A stretch of 64,000 nt of DNA, taken from contig NZ_CP030239.1 in assembly GCF_003285265.1 (NCBI RefSeq), forward strand, positions 3,380,131 through 3,444,130. Reading direction: 5' to 3'. Both the position numbers and the translations under genes were made by a program. This stretch comes from Paracoccus mutanolyticus. Its GTDB lineage: Bacteria; Pseudomonadota; Alphaproteobacteria; Rhodobacterales; Rhodobacteraceae. Under the pieces are notes generated by a model. The model was not told the DNA's origin, did not search any database, and was given only the letters and a program-made list of their open reading frames with translations. This document shows, in pieces, positions 49,812 through 62,265 of the stretch. Numbering within the stretch: position 1 is the stretch's first letter; every line of letters begins with the position of its first letter.

Positions 49812-50776
49812 TCATTTGGCAAAGACTTCCGGGTTCAGGACGCGGCGCGGCTGGCCGCCCGCCATCAGTTCCTGAATGTCGGCGATGTTCATCAGGCCGA
49901 CGTTTTCCACCGCCTCGACGGTGTCGGCGCCGTTATGGGGCATGAAGACCGTGTTCGGCGCGGTAAAGATCGGGTGGCTGCGGTCCGGCGGCTCGACCAC
50001 ATAGGCGTCGATGGCTGCCCCGCCCAGTTGGCCGGAACGCAGCGCCTCGGACACGGCGTCCAGATCGACGACCTCGCCGCGGGCCAGGTTCAGCAGGCGC
50101 GCGCCGGGCTTCATCCGGGCGATGGCCTTGGCGTCGATCAGCGCGGCATTGTCCTTGCCGCCGAAGATGTGCAGCGACAGATAGTCGGAGCGGGACAGCA
50201 GCCCGTCCAGGTCGGTCAGCTCGATGTCGTTCGCCGCGGCGAATTCCGCATCGGCATAGGGGTCCGAGGCGATGATCCGCATGCCCAGCCCCCGCGCCTC
50301 AGCGCAAGCGTGCGGCCGATGTTGCCAAGGCCAAGGATGCCCAGGGTCTTGCCGCCAAGCTGGCTGCCGACCTTGCGGTCCCAGCCGCCCGTCACCACCG
50401 TCTGATGGCCCGCGGGCATGTTGCGGGCCAGGGCGAACATCATCCCCAAAGCCAGTTCCGCCACCGCGTCGGCATTGGCGCCGGGGGTGTTCAGCACCGG
50501 CAGGCCGCGCCGGGTGCAGGCCGGAATGTCGATGTTGTCGACGCCCACGCCATGCTTCAGCACCGCCTTGATGCGCGGTCCCTTTTCCAGCAGGGCGTCC
50601 GTCGCGGGCACCAGCCCGACGACCAGATAGTCGGCGCGGTCGATATGGTCCCAGACCCCGCCATCTTTCAGCTCCGGGTCCGAGCAGCGGATCAGTTCCC
50701 AGCCAAGTTCCTCCAGCTTGGCGGCGACGCGGCCGATGCGGCCGAAGCTGGGCGAGGTGGTCAAAAGGACGGTCAT
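49812..50776 (-). CDS. D-isomer-specific 2-hydroxyacid dehydrogenase (frameshifted)
   Basis: About 320 residues. Substrate domain: GPRIKAVLKHGVGVDNIDIPA. NAD domain: GKTLGILGLGNIGR. After a frame slip near 50297 it resumes MRIIASDPYADAEFAAAND and includes the catalytic Arg (LLNLARGEVVD), Glu (AYVVEPPD) and His (FMPHNGADT). It acts on a 2-oxo or 2-hydroxy acid with NAD(H). It shares the operon with Ldh, DapA-like and aldolase genes. Confidence 0.9.
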
Positions 50777-50780
50777 GGGC

Positions 50781-51662
50781 TTATACCAGTTCGTATTTCA
50801 CAAGGATTTCGCGGATCTTTTCGTCCTGGGCCGGGTCGGGCAGCAGGGCGGGCTGGCGGCTGGCGCCGACCGAATTGTCCATCAGGAACAGCGCGCGCTT
50901 GACCAGCGCGGGCGGATAGCCAAGGCCATAAAGATCCTTGCGGAAGTTCCCGAAGATCTCCTGCTGGCGCGCCGCCTCGGCCTGATCGCCGGCGTTGAAG
51001 GCGCGGATGATGCCGGCCAGCACCTCGGGCAGCACGTTGCCCAGGCCCGAGATGCAGCCCGCCGCGCCGTTCTGCAGCGACCAGTGCACCAGATGGTCGG
51101 GACCGGAATAGACCGCAAAGCCCTCGACCTCGCGGCCGACGGCCAGATAGGCCTCCAGCGTGTCCTGCGCGCCGCCCGAATCCTTGATCCCAGCGATATT
51201 GCCATGGCCGGCCAGGGCGCGGGCGGTCTCGGGCTCGATATGGTTCTGGGTGCGGGCCGGGATGTCATACAGAAAGACCGGCGTTTCCACCGCATCCGCC
51301 ACGGCCGAGAAATGCCGTACCAGCCCGTCCTGGGTGCAGGCGATGAAGAAGGGCGTGATGACCGCGATGCCGTCGACGCCGATGCGGTCGAATTCGCGGG
51401 CAAGCTTGATCGTCTCGAAGGTGGCGGGCATGCCGGCGTTGACGATGACGCGCGCCTTGCCCGCAACCTCGTCCACCACCGCCTCGGTCAGCGCCACCTT
51501 TTCGTCATAGGTCAGGGCGGTGAAATCGCCGTTGGTCCCCGCGCACATGATGTTGTTGCCGGCCTGCACCTGGCGGCGCACCTGCGCGCGGGTGGCGTCG
51601 AAATTGATCGTCTCGTCATCGTTGAAACAGGTGACAAGCGCGACAAAGGCTTCTTTGGTCAT
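50781..51662 (-). CDS. Dihydrodipicolinate synthase/N-acetylneuraminate lyase family protein
   Basis: 293 residues, intact. Class I aldolase barrel: AGTNGDFTALTYDEKV (GTxGE-type substrate loop), Tyr in VFLYDIPAR, Schiff-base Lys in IAGIKDSGGAQD, and GAAGCISGLGNVLPE. It lacks features of biosynthetic DapA context. With a sialidase-fold protein and hydroxy-acid dehydrogenases nearby it is more likely a catabolic 2-oxo acid aldolase or dehydratase. It follows the Dpp ATPase gene. Confidence 0.9.
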   Translation of the reverse strand: MTKEAFVALVTCFNDDETINFDATRAQVRRQVQAGNNIMCAGTNGDFTALTYDEKVALTEAVVDEVAGKARVIVNAGMPATFETIKLAREFDRIGVDGIAVITPFFIACTQDGLVRHFSAVADAVETPVFLYDIPARTQNHIEPETARALAGHGNIAGIKDSGGAQDTLEAYLAVGREVEGFAVYSGPDHLVHWSLQNGAAGCISGLGNVLPEVLAGIIRAFNAGDQAEAARQQEIFGNFRKDLYGLGYPPALVKRALFLMDNSVGASRQPALLPDPAQDEKIREILVKYELV

Positions 51663-51705
51663 CAAGGGCTCCGGGTAGAGGGGCGGGTCGTTCCGCCGCA
51701 GGGAT

Positions 51706-53313
<1,608 letters not shown>

Positions 53314-53321
<8 letters not shown>

Positions 53322-54226
53322 TCTTGCGTCCCCTCATTTCCAGACGCCAGCGCTGCACGGGGTCCAGCGCGATGCGCAGCCAGTTCGACAGCAGGTTCAA
53401 GGACAGCGTCGTCAGGATGATCGCAAGGCCGGGCCAGAACGACAGCCACCAGGCATTGGTCAGGTATTGCTTGCCCTGCGCGATCATCAGCCCCCAGGTG
53501 ATCTCGGGCGGCTGGATGCCGATGCCCAGGAACGACAGGCTGCTTTCGGCCAGCATGACAAAGGCGAAATCCAGCGTCGCCAGCGTCGTCAGCGTGGGGA
53601 TCACCACCGGCAGGATATGGCGGAACAGGATGCGCTGCGTGGGCGCGCCCATCACCGGGCCGCGCTGACAAATGGCCTGCGGCGGATTTCCAGCACCTCG
53701 GCACGGACGGTGCGCAGATAGACCGGGATGCGGGTGATCGCCAGCACCAGCACAAGGTTCCCGACACCGAAGGGCCCAGCAGATACAGCACCACCACCGC
53801 CAGCAGCAGCGACGGAAAGGACATGATGATATCGGCCAGCCGCATGATGACCTCGCCCGTGCGCTTGCCGGCATAGCCCGCGACCAGCCCCAGCGTGGTG
53901 CCGATGACGGCCGAACCCAGCACCGCGCCCGCCGCGACCAGCATCGTGTTCTGCGCCGCGACCACGATGCGCGCCAGCAGCGGGCGGCCAAGCGCATCGG
54001 CGCCCATGAACCAGACCCAGCCGCGCGACAGATCGAAGGGCGGGGCGTTGCGGCCGCGCAGGTTCTGCCGGGTCGCCAGATCACCCATCAAGGCCGGGCC
54101 GAACAGGGCCATCATCACCACGACCAGCAGAAAGATCACCGCGCACAGCGCGAACTTGTCGGCCCACAGCATCCGGGCATAGCGCCGCAGCGCGCCGGGT
54201 TCCTCCACGATCGGGATATCGGTCAT
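53314..54226 (-). CDS. DppC-type ABC transporter permease (frameshifted)
   Basis: About 304 residues. The N-terminal helix FALCAVIFLLVVVMMALFGP and FMGADALGRPLLARIV (the DxxGRD-like motif) are followed by LADIIMSFPSLLLAVVVLYL. After indels near 53680 and 53770 the EAA-type loop and FVMLAESSLSFLGIGIQPPE, typical of DppC, follow. The stop overlaps the ATPase start by eight bases. Confidence 0.88.
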
Positions 54227-54238
54227 TGACCTGCCCCC

Positions 54239-55138
54239 TTAGTGCCGGATGCGCGGATCGAGCAGCGCTAGGCGATGTCGATCAGCACGTTCATCAGGAA
54301 GATCGCCAGCGCCGTGACCATGATCGCGGCCTGACGACGTTGAAGTCGCGTTGCAGGATGGCATCGATCATCAGCCGCCGATACCGGGCCAGCCGAAGAT
54401 CGTCTCGACGATGACGGCGCCGTTCATCAGGGCGGCGGCATGATCGCCGATCACGGTGATGACCGGCAGCATCGAATTGCGCAGCGCATGGACAAAGATG
54501 ATCGGCCGCGCCCGCACACCCTTGGCCCGCGCGGTCTTGACATAGGCCGAACTCAGCGCCGTCATCATCGCGCCGCGCACGACCTGCACGATCAGCCCGA
54601 AGGGCCGGATGAACAGCACCGAGATCGGCAGGATCCAGTGCCAGACCGTCCCGGTCCCCGAGGTCGGAAGCCAGCCCAGCGACACCGAAAAGATCACGAT
54701 GCCGACGATGACGATCCAGAAATCCGCAGCCGCTGCGCCGATCAGCGCGAGGATCGAGGCGATGCGGTCGAATAGACCGCCCCGCCACGCCGCCAGCGAG
54801 CCGATGACGACGGCAAGCGCCGTCACGATGGTCATGGTGATGACGGCCAGTTGCAGCGTCCAGGCGAAGGCCTCGGTCACCACCTCGATGGCGGGGCGCG
54901 CCTTGCGCAGCGAGTCGCCGAAATCCAGATGCATCAGATCGCCGACGTAACGCCCGAAGCTGGACCAGAAGGCGGATCGTTCAGCTCGTAGTTGGAAGCC
55001 CAGCCCATAGTGATGGTGCTGCCCGGTGAACGCGGAAGGTACTTTCCGGCCGGATCGCCTGTCAGCCGGTAGGAGAATTGCAGCGGATAGGTGCGCCCGT
55101 CGATCATGTGGCGCTCGTTTTCTGACAAAGCCTAGCAT
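54239..55138 (-). CDS. DppB-type ABC transporter permease (N-terminal part garbled)
   Basis: About 300 residues. It starts MLGFVRKR as DppB does, then about 100-150 bases (54965-55125) cannot be aligned in one frame, although LTGDPAGKYLP survives. From FWSSFGRYVGDLMHLDFGDS onward it is normal: FAWTLQLAVITMTIVTALAV, the EAA loop AYVKTARAKGVRARPIIFVHALRN and ETIFGWPGIG. Further indels near 54375, 54330 and 54270 affect the end, DPRIRH. Confidence 0.82.
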
Positions 55139-55191
55139 GGTGCCTCCCGTCCCCTGCCCGGCCGGCGCATCGGCCGACCGGGCGGCGCTGG

Positions 55192-56709
55192 TTACTTGAA
55201 GCCGATTTGCGACAGTTGCAGTTGCCCGTTCGTGGCGATGCTGGGCTTGAAGTCCAGCGCTCGCCGACGCGGGTATAGCCGACCATGTGATACATGAAGA
55301 CATCAGCCACCACGATCGTCATGCAGATAGGCGACCAGGTCCTGCCACAGCTTCGTCCGTTCGTCCCCCGTCGCTGCCGAGGCCCGCGCGATCAGGTCGT
55401 CGGCCTTGGGGTCCGCGATGCCCGATTGCATGCCCTCGCTGTCGTATTTGAAATACATGGTGAAGGCGGGATCGCCCCGGCTGTTGTCATGCATCGCGGC
55501 CAGCATGTAGGGACCCTGATCCTTGGGATAGGGCTTGCTGTAGAAGGACTCGTGCTCGGCCACCTCGCGGAACTCCAGCTTCACGTTGAAGCCCGCGTCG
55601 GTCAGCATCTGCTGCATCGCCTCCATCACTTCGGTGATGTTGGGGAACTGCGCGGTGCGGGCGATCAGCCTGATCTGCGTGTCGACCGGCACGCCGTCGG
55701 CCTTGGCCTCGGCCAGCAGCTTCTTCGCGCCCTCGGGATCATAGGCGGGCACCTTGACATCCGGGTTCCAGCCGGCGGTGGTCGGCGGGAACAGGGCCAC
55801 GGCCAGTTCGGCGCCCTCGGGCAGCAGCGTGCCGATGAAGGCCTGGCGGTCGATGGCCATGTTCAGCGCCCTGCGCACCCGCACGTCGTTCATCGGCGGC
55901 ACGTCGTGCATCAGCCGCAGATAGACGGTTTCCGAGTCCAGATAGGGAAAATCGGTCGCCGGGTTGGTCGCATCGACCAGCGAGATCGAGGGCGCCAGAT
56001 CCGCCTCTCCGGTCTGGACCATGGCGGCGCGCACGGCGGGGTCCGACCGCACCAGATAGGTGGCCGAGGTCACCTTGGGTTCCGCGCCCCAATAGCCGTC
56101 GCGCCGCGTCAGCACGATGCGCTGGCCGGGGGTCCATTCGGTGACCTTGTAGGGCCCGGTCCCGATCGGGTCGCGCACGAATTCGATCGGGGTTTCCTCG
56201 GGGACGATGGTGACCATGGACATCAGCAGGGGCAGGATCGGCTGCACCGGATCGGCCTTGAAGTCGATGGTATGGTCATCGACCACATTCGCCTGGACCG
56301 TCATGCCGCCGAAATAGCGCGGCGTCTCGCAGCTGATCTTGTCGCTCAGCGCACGCTCGAAGGAATGCTTGACGTCCTGGGCATCAAAACCGCTGCCGTC
56401 CGAAAAGGTCACGCCCTGGCGCAGGTGAAAGCGCCAGGAGCCATCGGGCATCTGTTCCCATGTCTCGGCCAGGCGCGGCAGGACGCCGCCGCCGCCTTCG
56501 CGGGCGTCGTATTCGGTCAGTGTCTCGCTGACGTTCTGAAAGATCACCCGCCCGATGTTCGAGCGCGTGGCCATGCAGGGTTCAAGCAGGTCCAGATCCT
56601 CGGGCAGGACGATCTTGATGTCCGTGCCCTCGGCCTGCGCCGTCCCGACCGTCACTGAAAGCCCGGCAAGCACAGCCGCCGCGCCCATGGCAAGAATGCG
56701 TTTTCCCAT
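55192..56709 (-). CDS. DppA/OppA-type (SBP family 5) substrate-binding protein (3' frameshifts)
   Basis: About 505 residues. Signal peptide MGKRILAMGAAAVLAGLSVT with cleavage after AQA. Family 5 features: EPCMATRSNIGRVIFQNVSETL, DGSWRFHLRQGVTFSDGSGFDAQDVKHSF, GTGPYKVTEWTPGQRIVLTR and RVRRALNMAIDRQAFIGTLL. Indels near 55317 and 55260 disturb the last 45 residues, which continue ADVFMYHMVGYTRVG. First gene of the Dpp-lyase-dehydrogenase operon. Such proteins bind peptides but also sugars, opines and oligosaccharides. Confidence 0.9.
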
Positions 56710-56912
56710 TGTCTCCTCCCCTTGCTGGCGCCGGCCAAAGGCGTTCCCGCGGACCTGTTCGCCACCTGCTGCGGATCGCCGGACATCCGGCTGGGCGCAT
56801 TCCGCCGTGACTCATGGCGCCCTCTCCTCAGGGGGCAGATTGCAGTCAGTGTGGAATATTTGTCAACGTTTTGATGGTCTCATTCCCGGATAAGGAGGCA
56901 TGATTCTATTTA

Positions 56913-56928
56913 ATATATTATAATATAT
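56913..56928. promoter_or_regulatory. AT-only palindrome in the divergent dpp / sialidase promoter region
   Basis: ATATATTATAATATAT, perfect 16-bp palindrome in the most AT-rich spot of the window, between divergent genes (56710-57049). It may be a GntR/IclR-type operator or part of a promoter. The rest of this 340-base gap holds no gene. Confidence 0.4.
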
Positions 56929-57049
56929 AGGTATTTTTTGACAAAACCGATGTCGCTGGCAATCAAATCGAAAAACACCAACTTGACAACTGTGCGAAGG
57001 ATGCTGTTTCTGGACCTGATCGCGGCGGTCCGCGAGGCGGAGGAGGCCC

Positions 57050-58249
57050 ATGTCACCCGAAGAAATCGCAAGCGGCATGACCGGGGTGCTCTCGGCCACG
57101 GCCCCCGGCCGGGTCGAGGCGCTGTTGCCCTCGCCCATGGTCCAGAACCACGCGGCCTTCCTGCATCTGTTCGACGACGGGGCGCTGCTGTGCCTGTGGT
57201 TCGGCGGCACGCTCGAGGGGAAATCCGACATCTCGATCCATGCCTCGGTGCTGTTGCCCGGCGCCGACGCCTGGGGACCGGCGCAGCAGATCAGCGACGA
57301 TCCCGCCCATTCCGAACAGAACCCGGTGGTCTTTGCCGCGCCGGACGGGCGCCTGTGGCTGTTTCACACCTCGCAGCCGGCCGGGAACCAGGACCAGTGC
57401 CGCGTGCGCATGGTGGCGCTGGCACGCGATCCGGCCGATCCGCTGCGGCTGCTTCCGGGCGCCGGCCGGTTCCTGGACGACCTGCCCCGCGGCTGCTTCG
57501 TGCGCGGCCGGGTCATGCTGCGCCGCGACGGCGCTTGGCTGCTGCCGATCTTTCGCTGCGTTCCGCGGCCGGGCCAGAAATGGACCGGCAGCCATGACGT
57601 GGCGGCGCTTGGCGTCTCGCCCGATGGCGGCGCCACCTGGCAATTGCAGGAGGTGCCGGATTCGGTCGGTTCGGTCCACATGAGCCCCGTGCCGCTGCCG
57701 GATGGGTCCATCCCCGCCTTCTATCGCCGCCGGCAGGCGGATGCGGTGCACCGCAGCCTGTCCGTGGACGGCGGCTTCAGCTGGTCGGCGCCGCAGCCGA
57801 CCGATTTGCCGAACAACAATTCCTCGATTGCCGCGACCCGCCTTGCCGATGGCCGCGTGGCAGTGATCTGCAACCTCGCCTCCGCCGCAACCTCGGCAGA
57901 CCGGCGCGCCTCGCTCTACGACGAGCTGGGCGAGGACGACGACCGACCCGATGCCGACCCCACGGGCGGCTGCACCCCGGTCTGGGGCGTGCCGCGGGCG
58001 CCGGTGGCGGTCTGCCTGTCCTGCGATGGCGGTATGACATTCCCCCAGCACATCGTGATCGAGGATGGTCCCGGCACCTGCACCAGCAACGATTCGACCG
58101 ACGGCCGCAACAAGGAGCTGTCCTATCCCTGGCTGCTGGAAGGCCCGGATGGCAGCCTGCACATCGCCTATACCTATCACCGCCGCGCCATCAAATACGT
58201 CCGGCTGGCGCCGGGCTGGGCGCCCGCAACCCCTTCGAGGACTTCATGA
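57050..58249 (+). CDS. Sialidase-fold (BNR-repeat) protein, cytoplasmic
   Basis: 399 residues, intact. Six-bladed propeller features: Asp boxes SPDGGATW (near residue 190) and SVDGGFSW (near 240), and the conserved [20 protein letters not shown] segment of BNR_2 family proteins. [21 protein letters not shown] and [24 protein letters not shown] follow. There is no signal peptide, so it would act on an imported compound inside the cell. It overlaps pdxA2 by ATGA and is divergent from the Dpp operon. True sialidase activity is not established; it may cleave or isomerise another acidic sugar. Confidence 0.85.
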   Translation: MSPEEIASGMTGVLSATAPGRVEALLPSPMVQNHAAFLHLFDDGALLCLWFGGTLEGKSDISIHASVLLPGADAWGPAQQISDDPAHSEQNPVVFAAPDGRLWLFHTSQPAGNQDQCRVRMVALARDPADPLRLLPGAGRFLDDLPRGCFVRGRVMLRRDGAWLLPIFRCVPRPGQKWTGSHDVAALGVSPDGGATWQLQEVPDSVGSVHMSPVPLPDGSIPAFYRRRQADAVHRSLSVDGGFSWSAPQPTDLPNNNSSIAATRLADGRVAVICNLASAATSADRRASLYDELGEDDDRPDADPTGGCTPVWGVPRAPVAVCLSCDGGMTFPQHIVIEDGPGTCTSNDSTDGRNKELSYPWLLEGPDGSLHIAYTYHRRAIKYVRLAPGWAPATPSRTS

Positions 58250-59196
58250 GCGACATCATCGGCATCACCATGGGCGACCCGGCCGGCGTCGGCCCGGAAA
58301 TCAGCATCAAGGCCCTGGCCGGCATGTCGCCCGAGGATCGCGACCGCACGCTGATCTATGGCAACCGCGCGACGCTCGAGGCGGCCAAGGCCGCCATCGG
58401 CTGCGACGTGGACCTGACCGGCCGCGTGGTGGACCTGGCCGTCAAGGGCGCGCCGCTGCCCTGGGGCAAGCTGTCCCCCGCCGCGGGCGACGCCGCCTTC
58501 CGCTTTATCGAGAAGGCCGTGCGCGACGCCGAGGCCGGCCGGATCGGCTGCATCGTCACCGCCCCCATCAACAAGGAGGCGCTGAACGCCGCCGGCCACC
58601 ACTACGACGGCCACACCGGCATGCTGCGCAGCCTGACCGGATCGCAGGCGGCCTACATGCTGCTGGCGTCGGAGCGGCTGAAGGTGATCCATGTCTCGAC
58701 CCATGTGTCGCTGAAGGATGCCATCGCGCGCGCCACGACCGAACGGGTGCTGGCCACGATCCGCGCCGGCAATGCGCATCTGAAGCGCATCGGCATCGAA
58801 AGCCCGCGCATCGCGGTCGCCGGCATCAATCCGCATTGCGGCGAAAACGGCCTGTTCGGGACCGAGGACGACGACCAGATCGGCCCGGCCGTCGCGGCCG
58901 CCCGCGCCGAGGGCATCGACGCCTCGGGCCCGATTTCGGCCGATACGGTGTTCCACCGCGCCTATAACGGCGCCTTCGACCTGGTGGTCGCGCAATACCA
59001 CGATCAGGGGCACATCCCGATCAAGCTGGTGGCCTTTGACGATGCGGTGAACGTGTCGGTGGAACTGCCGATCGACCGCACCTCGGTCGATCACGGCACC
59101 GCCTTCGATATCGCCGGCAAGGGCGTTGCCAACCACGGCAACATGAACGCCGCCATCGCCTATGCCCGCAAGCTGGTCGCCGGCAAGCGCGGCTGA
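58246..59196 (+). CDS. pdxA2: PdxA2-type 4-phosphothreonate/erythronate dehydrogenase
   Basis: 316 residues, intact. PdxA fold: [46 protein letters not shown] (metal-binding His), [12 protein letters not shown] and [25 protein letters not shown] (second His region). PdxA2 homologues next to DUF1537 kinases oxidise 4-phospho-D-threonate or erythronate to DHAP with loss of CO2. A vitamin B6 role cannot be excluded but pdxJ and other B6 genes are absent, and a DUF1537 kinase lies 3 kb away. Confidence 0.87.
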   Translation: MSDIIGITMGDPAGVGPEISIKALAGMSPEDRDRTLIYGNRATLEAAKAAIGCDVDLTGRVVDLAVKGAPLPWGKLSPAAGDAAFRFIEKAVRDAEAGRIGCIVTAPINKEALNAAGHHYDGHTGMLRSLTGSQAAYMLLASERLKVIHVSTHVSLKDAIARATTERVLATIRAGNAHLKRIGIESPRIAVAGINPHCGENGLFGTEDDDQIGPAVAAARAEGIDASGPISADTVFHRAYNGAFDLVVAQYHDQGHIPIKLVAFDDAVNVSVELPIDRTSVDHGTAFDIAGKGVANHGNMNAAIAYARKLVAGKRG

Positions 59197-59277
59197 GGAT
59201 TCCAACGCACCGCCCCGAAAGACGGGCGGCGCCATTCGCCCATCCGGGCGCAATCACGTTCGCCGGGGGAGGCCCGC

Positions 59278-60388
59278 ATGTCATTAGCCCGCAACATCAC
59301 CCTGCATTTGCCCAAGCGTCTGGAAATCGGCGCCGGCGCCGTTGCCAAGGTCGGCCCCTGGGCCGGAGAGACGCAGCGCGTCTTCGTGCTGGCCACGCCG
59401 CACACCGCCAGCTTTGTCGAGCGGCTGGGGCTGAACGGCCATGTCACCGTCTTCGACGATATTCCGGGAGAGCCCGACATCGCCTGCTTCGAGGCGGCGA
59501 TGGCGGCCGCCCGCGCCGCGCGGCCCGATCTGGTCGTCGGCCTGGGCGGCGGTTCGGTCATGGACTTGGCCAAGCTGGTGGCGGCGCTGTGGGACGGCGC
59601 GCAGACGCTGGCCGACGTCGCCGGACCGAACAAGGTCGCGGGCCGCCGCACGCCGCTGGCGCAGGTCGCGACGACCGCCGGCACCGGGTCCGAGGCGAGG
59701 CATCCGCGCCCTGACACCGACCCGGGCGTCGGCAACAAGATGGCCGTCGAAAGCCCCCACCTGCTGGCCGACCTGGCGGTGCTTGGACCCCGAGCTGACC
59801 TTCAGCGTGCCCCCTGCCGTCACCGCCGCCACCGGGATCGACGCCATGGCCCATTGCGTCGAGGCCTTTACCAACAAGAACGCCCATCCGGTCATCGACG
59901 GCTTTGCGCGCATGGGCATCGCGCTGGTCGGCCGCTACCTGGCCCGCGCGGTGCGCGACGGATCGGATACCGAGGCGCGCGAGGGGATGATGCTGGCCTC
60001 GTTCTATGGCGGGATCTGCCTGGGGCCGGTTGAACACCGCCGCCGGTCATGCGCTGGCCTATCCGCTGGGCCGCTGCTGCACCTGCCGCACGGGCTGGCC
60101 AATGCGATCATCTTGCCGCATGTGCTGGCCTTCAACGAAAGCGCGGTGCCGGAAAAGACCGCCGAGGTGGCGACGGCTCTTGGCCTTTCGGGCGCCGAGC
60201 TTCTGCCCGCCGCGCATGGGTTCTGCGCGGATCTGGGGGTGGAAATGCGGCTGTCCGCCCATGGCGCGGCCAGGGATCAGCTGCCGCGCTTTGCCAGCGA
60301 CGCCCATGCCATCCGCCGCCTGATGGACAACAACCCCCGGGACATGAGCGCCGAGGACGTGCTGGCGATCTATCACGCCGCCTACTAA
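59278..60388 (+). CDS. Iron-containing alcohol dehydrogenase (multiple frameshifts)
   Basis: About 370 residues. N-terminal NAD domain: LEIGAGAVAKVGPWAGETQR, GLGGGSVMDLAKLVAALWDG and ATTAGTGSEA. The metal-binding part appears in another frame: TAATGIDAMAHCVEAFTNKN, then AAGHALAYPLG, and in the first frame LHLPHGLANAIILPHVLAFN. Indels near 59695, 59790 and 60030 break the frame. The gene follows pdxA2 by 81 bases. Its substrate is unknown; oxidation of a hydroxy acid in the same pathway is a guess. Confidence 0.85.
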
Positions 60389-60509
60389 GGCCACGAAACC
60401 GGATCGGCCGGCCGGCAGGAGCGGGGCCGGCCATCCAATCCGATCAGTCGATCAGCAAATGATCCAGTCTTGGCCGGCATTCCAGCGCGGCAGGCGTCCT
60501 GGCCGCCCC

Positions 60510-61229
60510 TCAGGCGACCACCGCACCGGGACGCTTGCGTTCGAACAGCCGCTCGCGCGAGCCGATCAGGTGCTGGTGCATCAGGCTTTGCGCCAGGTCG
60601 GCCTTGCCGTCGCGGATCGCCTCATAGATGCAGCGATGCTCGTCAAAGACCTTGGCCAGGCCGCTCGTCTCGCGCTTGACCGATGCGCCATGAAACCGCA
60701 TGCCGACCGCGATATGGTCCTTCAGCGCCTCCATGGCGGTCGCGAAATAGGTGTTCTCGCTGGCCCGCGCGATGGCAAGGTGGAACTGGAAATCCGCATC
60801 CTCGCGGTGGGACTGGCGGTTGGTCGCGTCGCGCATCAGCTCCAGCGCCTGCGCGATGCTGTCCAGCGTGCCATCGTCATGGCGTTCCGCCGCACAGGCG
60901 GCGGCGGCGGGCTCCAGCGTCAGGCGGAACTCGTAGCAGTTCAGCAGGTCGGCCACGTTTTCAAGCTGGCCGAAGCCCAGCGGCTGCTTCAGCCCGACCG
61001 AGCGAACGAAGCTTCCCGCGCCGCGCCGGGAATAGATCAGGCCCTGATCGCGCAGCCGCTGCAACGCCTCGCGCACGATGGGGCGCGACACCTCGAACTC
61101 GGCGGCAAGATCGTGTTCGGTGGGCAGGCGTTCGTCCGGGGCGAAGGCGCCCGACTTGATCGAGCGCAGGATGCGATCGAAGACGATATCCCCCAGACTT
61201 TTGCGCCCCACAACCTTTTCGCTGTTCAT
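60510..61229 (-). CDS. GntR-family (FCD) regulator of the acid-sugar operon
   Basis: 239 residues, intact. Winged helix: SLGDIVFDRILRSIKSGAFA, LPTEHDLAAEFEVSRPIVREALQRL. FCD domain: FRLTLEPAAAACAAERHDDG, ADFQFHLAIARASENTYFATAM (metal-binding Asp/His) and VFDEHRCIYEAIRDGKADLA. It is the last gene of the tctB-tctA-kinase-gntR run and overlaps the kinase stop by ATGA, so it is likely an autoregulated repressor of transport and phosphorylation. Confidence 0.93.
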   Translation of the reverse strand: MNSEKVVGRKSLGDIVFDRILRSIKSGAFAPDERLPTEHDLAAEFEVSRPIVREALQRLRDQGLIYSRRGAGSFVRSVGLKQPLGFGQLENVADLLNCYEFRLTLEPAAAACAAERHDDGTLDSIAQALELMRDATNRQSHREDADFQFHLAIARASENTYFATAMEALKDHIAVGMRFHGASVKRETSGLAKVFDEHRCIYEAIRDGKADLAQSLMHQHLIGSRERLFERKRPGAVVA

Positions 61230-62265
61230 GGCCTGCCCTTGTCGATCATGTCCGCAACGCGCAACAAACTGTCCTGCCCCCCAAAACCGCCGGATTTTGT
61301 GAGAATCGTCAAGCCGTCCGCCGAAGAAACCACCAGCCCCGGCAGACATTCCCCCAGCACGTCAAGGCAATGGATGCCGCGACGAGCCAGCACCGCCTCG
61401 GCCGTTGCGCCACCGCACAGCAGGGCCGTGCCCATGCCGGGGCGCAGCAGCGGCAGGACGGCGGCGGCCAGGTTGGCGGCAACCTCGGTGCCGCTGGCGG
61501 GACGTTCCCCGGGCAGCGCCTGAACCAGCAGGCAGGACGCCCTGGGCAGCGCCGGGGCATGGCCATTGGGCGCACCGACAAAGACGGTACCGGGCCGGTC
61601 CCGCAGCGCCCGGGCCTGCGCCAGCGTGATCGGATCGCGCGAGCCGATGACGAACAGCCCGCAGGGGCCGGGCAGACGGGCCGTGGCGGCCGCCGCGTTC
61701 CCGGTCATCCCCGCCGCCAGCGCATCGGCAAGACCGCGCGCCCCGATCAGAAGATCGGCGTCCGAGGCCGCGACCGCCTGCGCCATCTGCCCCTGCGTGA
61801 CCGTGTCGGGCACCTGGGCGCGCGCCGCGTGATGGCCCAGCACCGCCCGCACGTCGATGGGGGCATCGACACCGAAACCCTCGACATGGCCGCCCCGGAC
61901 CACGCGGCCGAATTCGGGAATGGCCGGCGCCGCCAGCGCGCTGTCGAAGGACAGCGCGTCCAGCTCGGCCGCGATATGGCCCTTGAGACGCGAGTCGACC
62001 TTCTTGAAGATCCGCATCGGCGGCAGCGCCTGCGCGGCGCGGCGCACGGCCGCGGTGGCAGAGGCCGGGTCGATCTCGCGGCTGGCGGTGGTGACGGCCA
62101 GGATGTCCGGGGCGCGGGCCAGCGCCGCCGCGACATGGTCGGGGCCCAGCGCCACCGACACCCGCAGCCCCCGGGCCGCGAAGGGCGCCGAGGATCCAGC
62201 GCGCCGGTCAGGTCGTCGGCGATCAGCGCCAGCGCGGGCGGCGCGCCCCCTGGCTTCGGGCTCAT
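61226..62265 (-). CDS. DUF1537 four-carbon acid sugar kinase (OtnK/DtnK type; frameshifted)
   Basis: About 346 residues, shorter than the usual 400-420. The N-terminus has ALALIADDLTGALD. After a missing base near 62195 it continues MRIFKKVDSRLKGHIAAEL and PAIPEFGRVVRGGHVEGFGV. The ATP-binding half has ALLCGGATAEAVLARRGI, LGECLPGLVVSSADGLTILTKSGGFGG. DUF1537 kinases phosphorylate D-threonate, D-erythronate or 3-oxo-tetronates. It overlaps tctA and gntR by ATGA at both ends. Together with PdxA2 it would yield DHAP. Confidence 0.88.

Noticed and set aside
47977-49875. 632-residue plus-strand open frame
   Set aside because: Antisense to the HpcH aldolase and Ldh genes, both intact.
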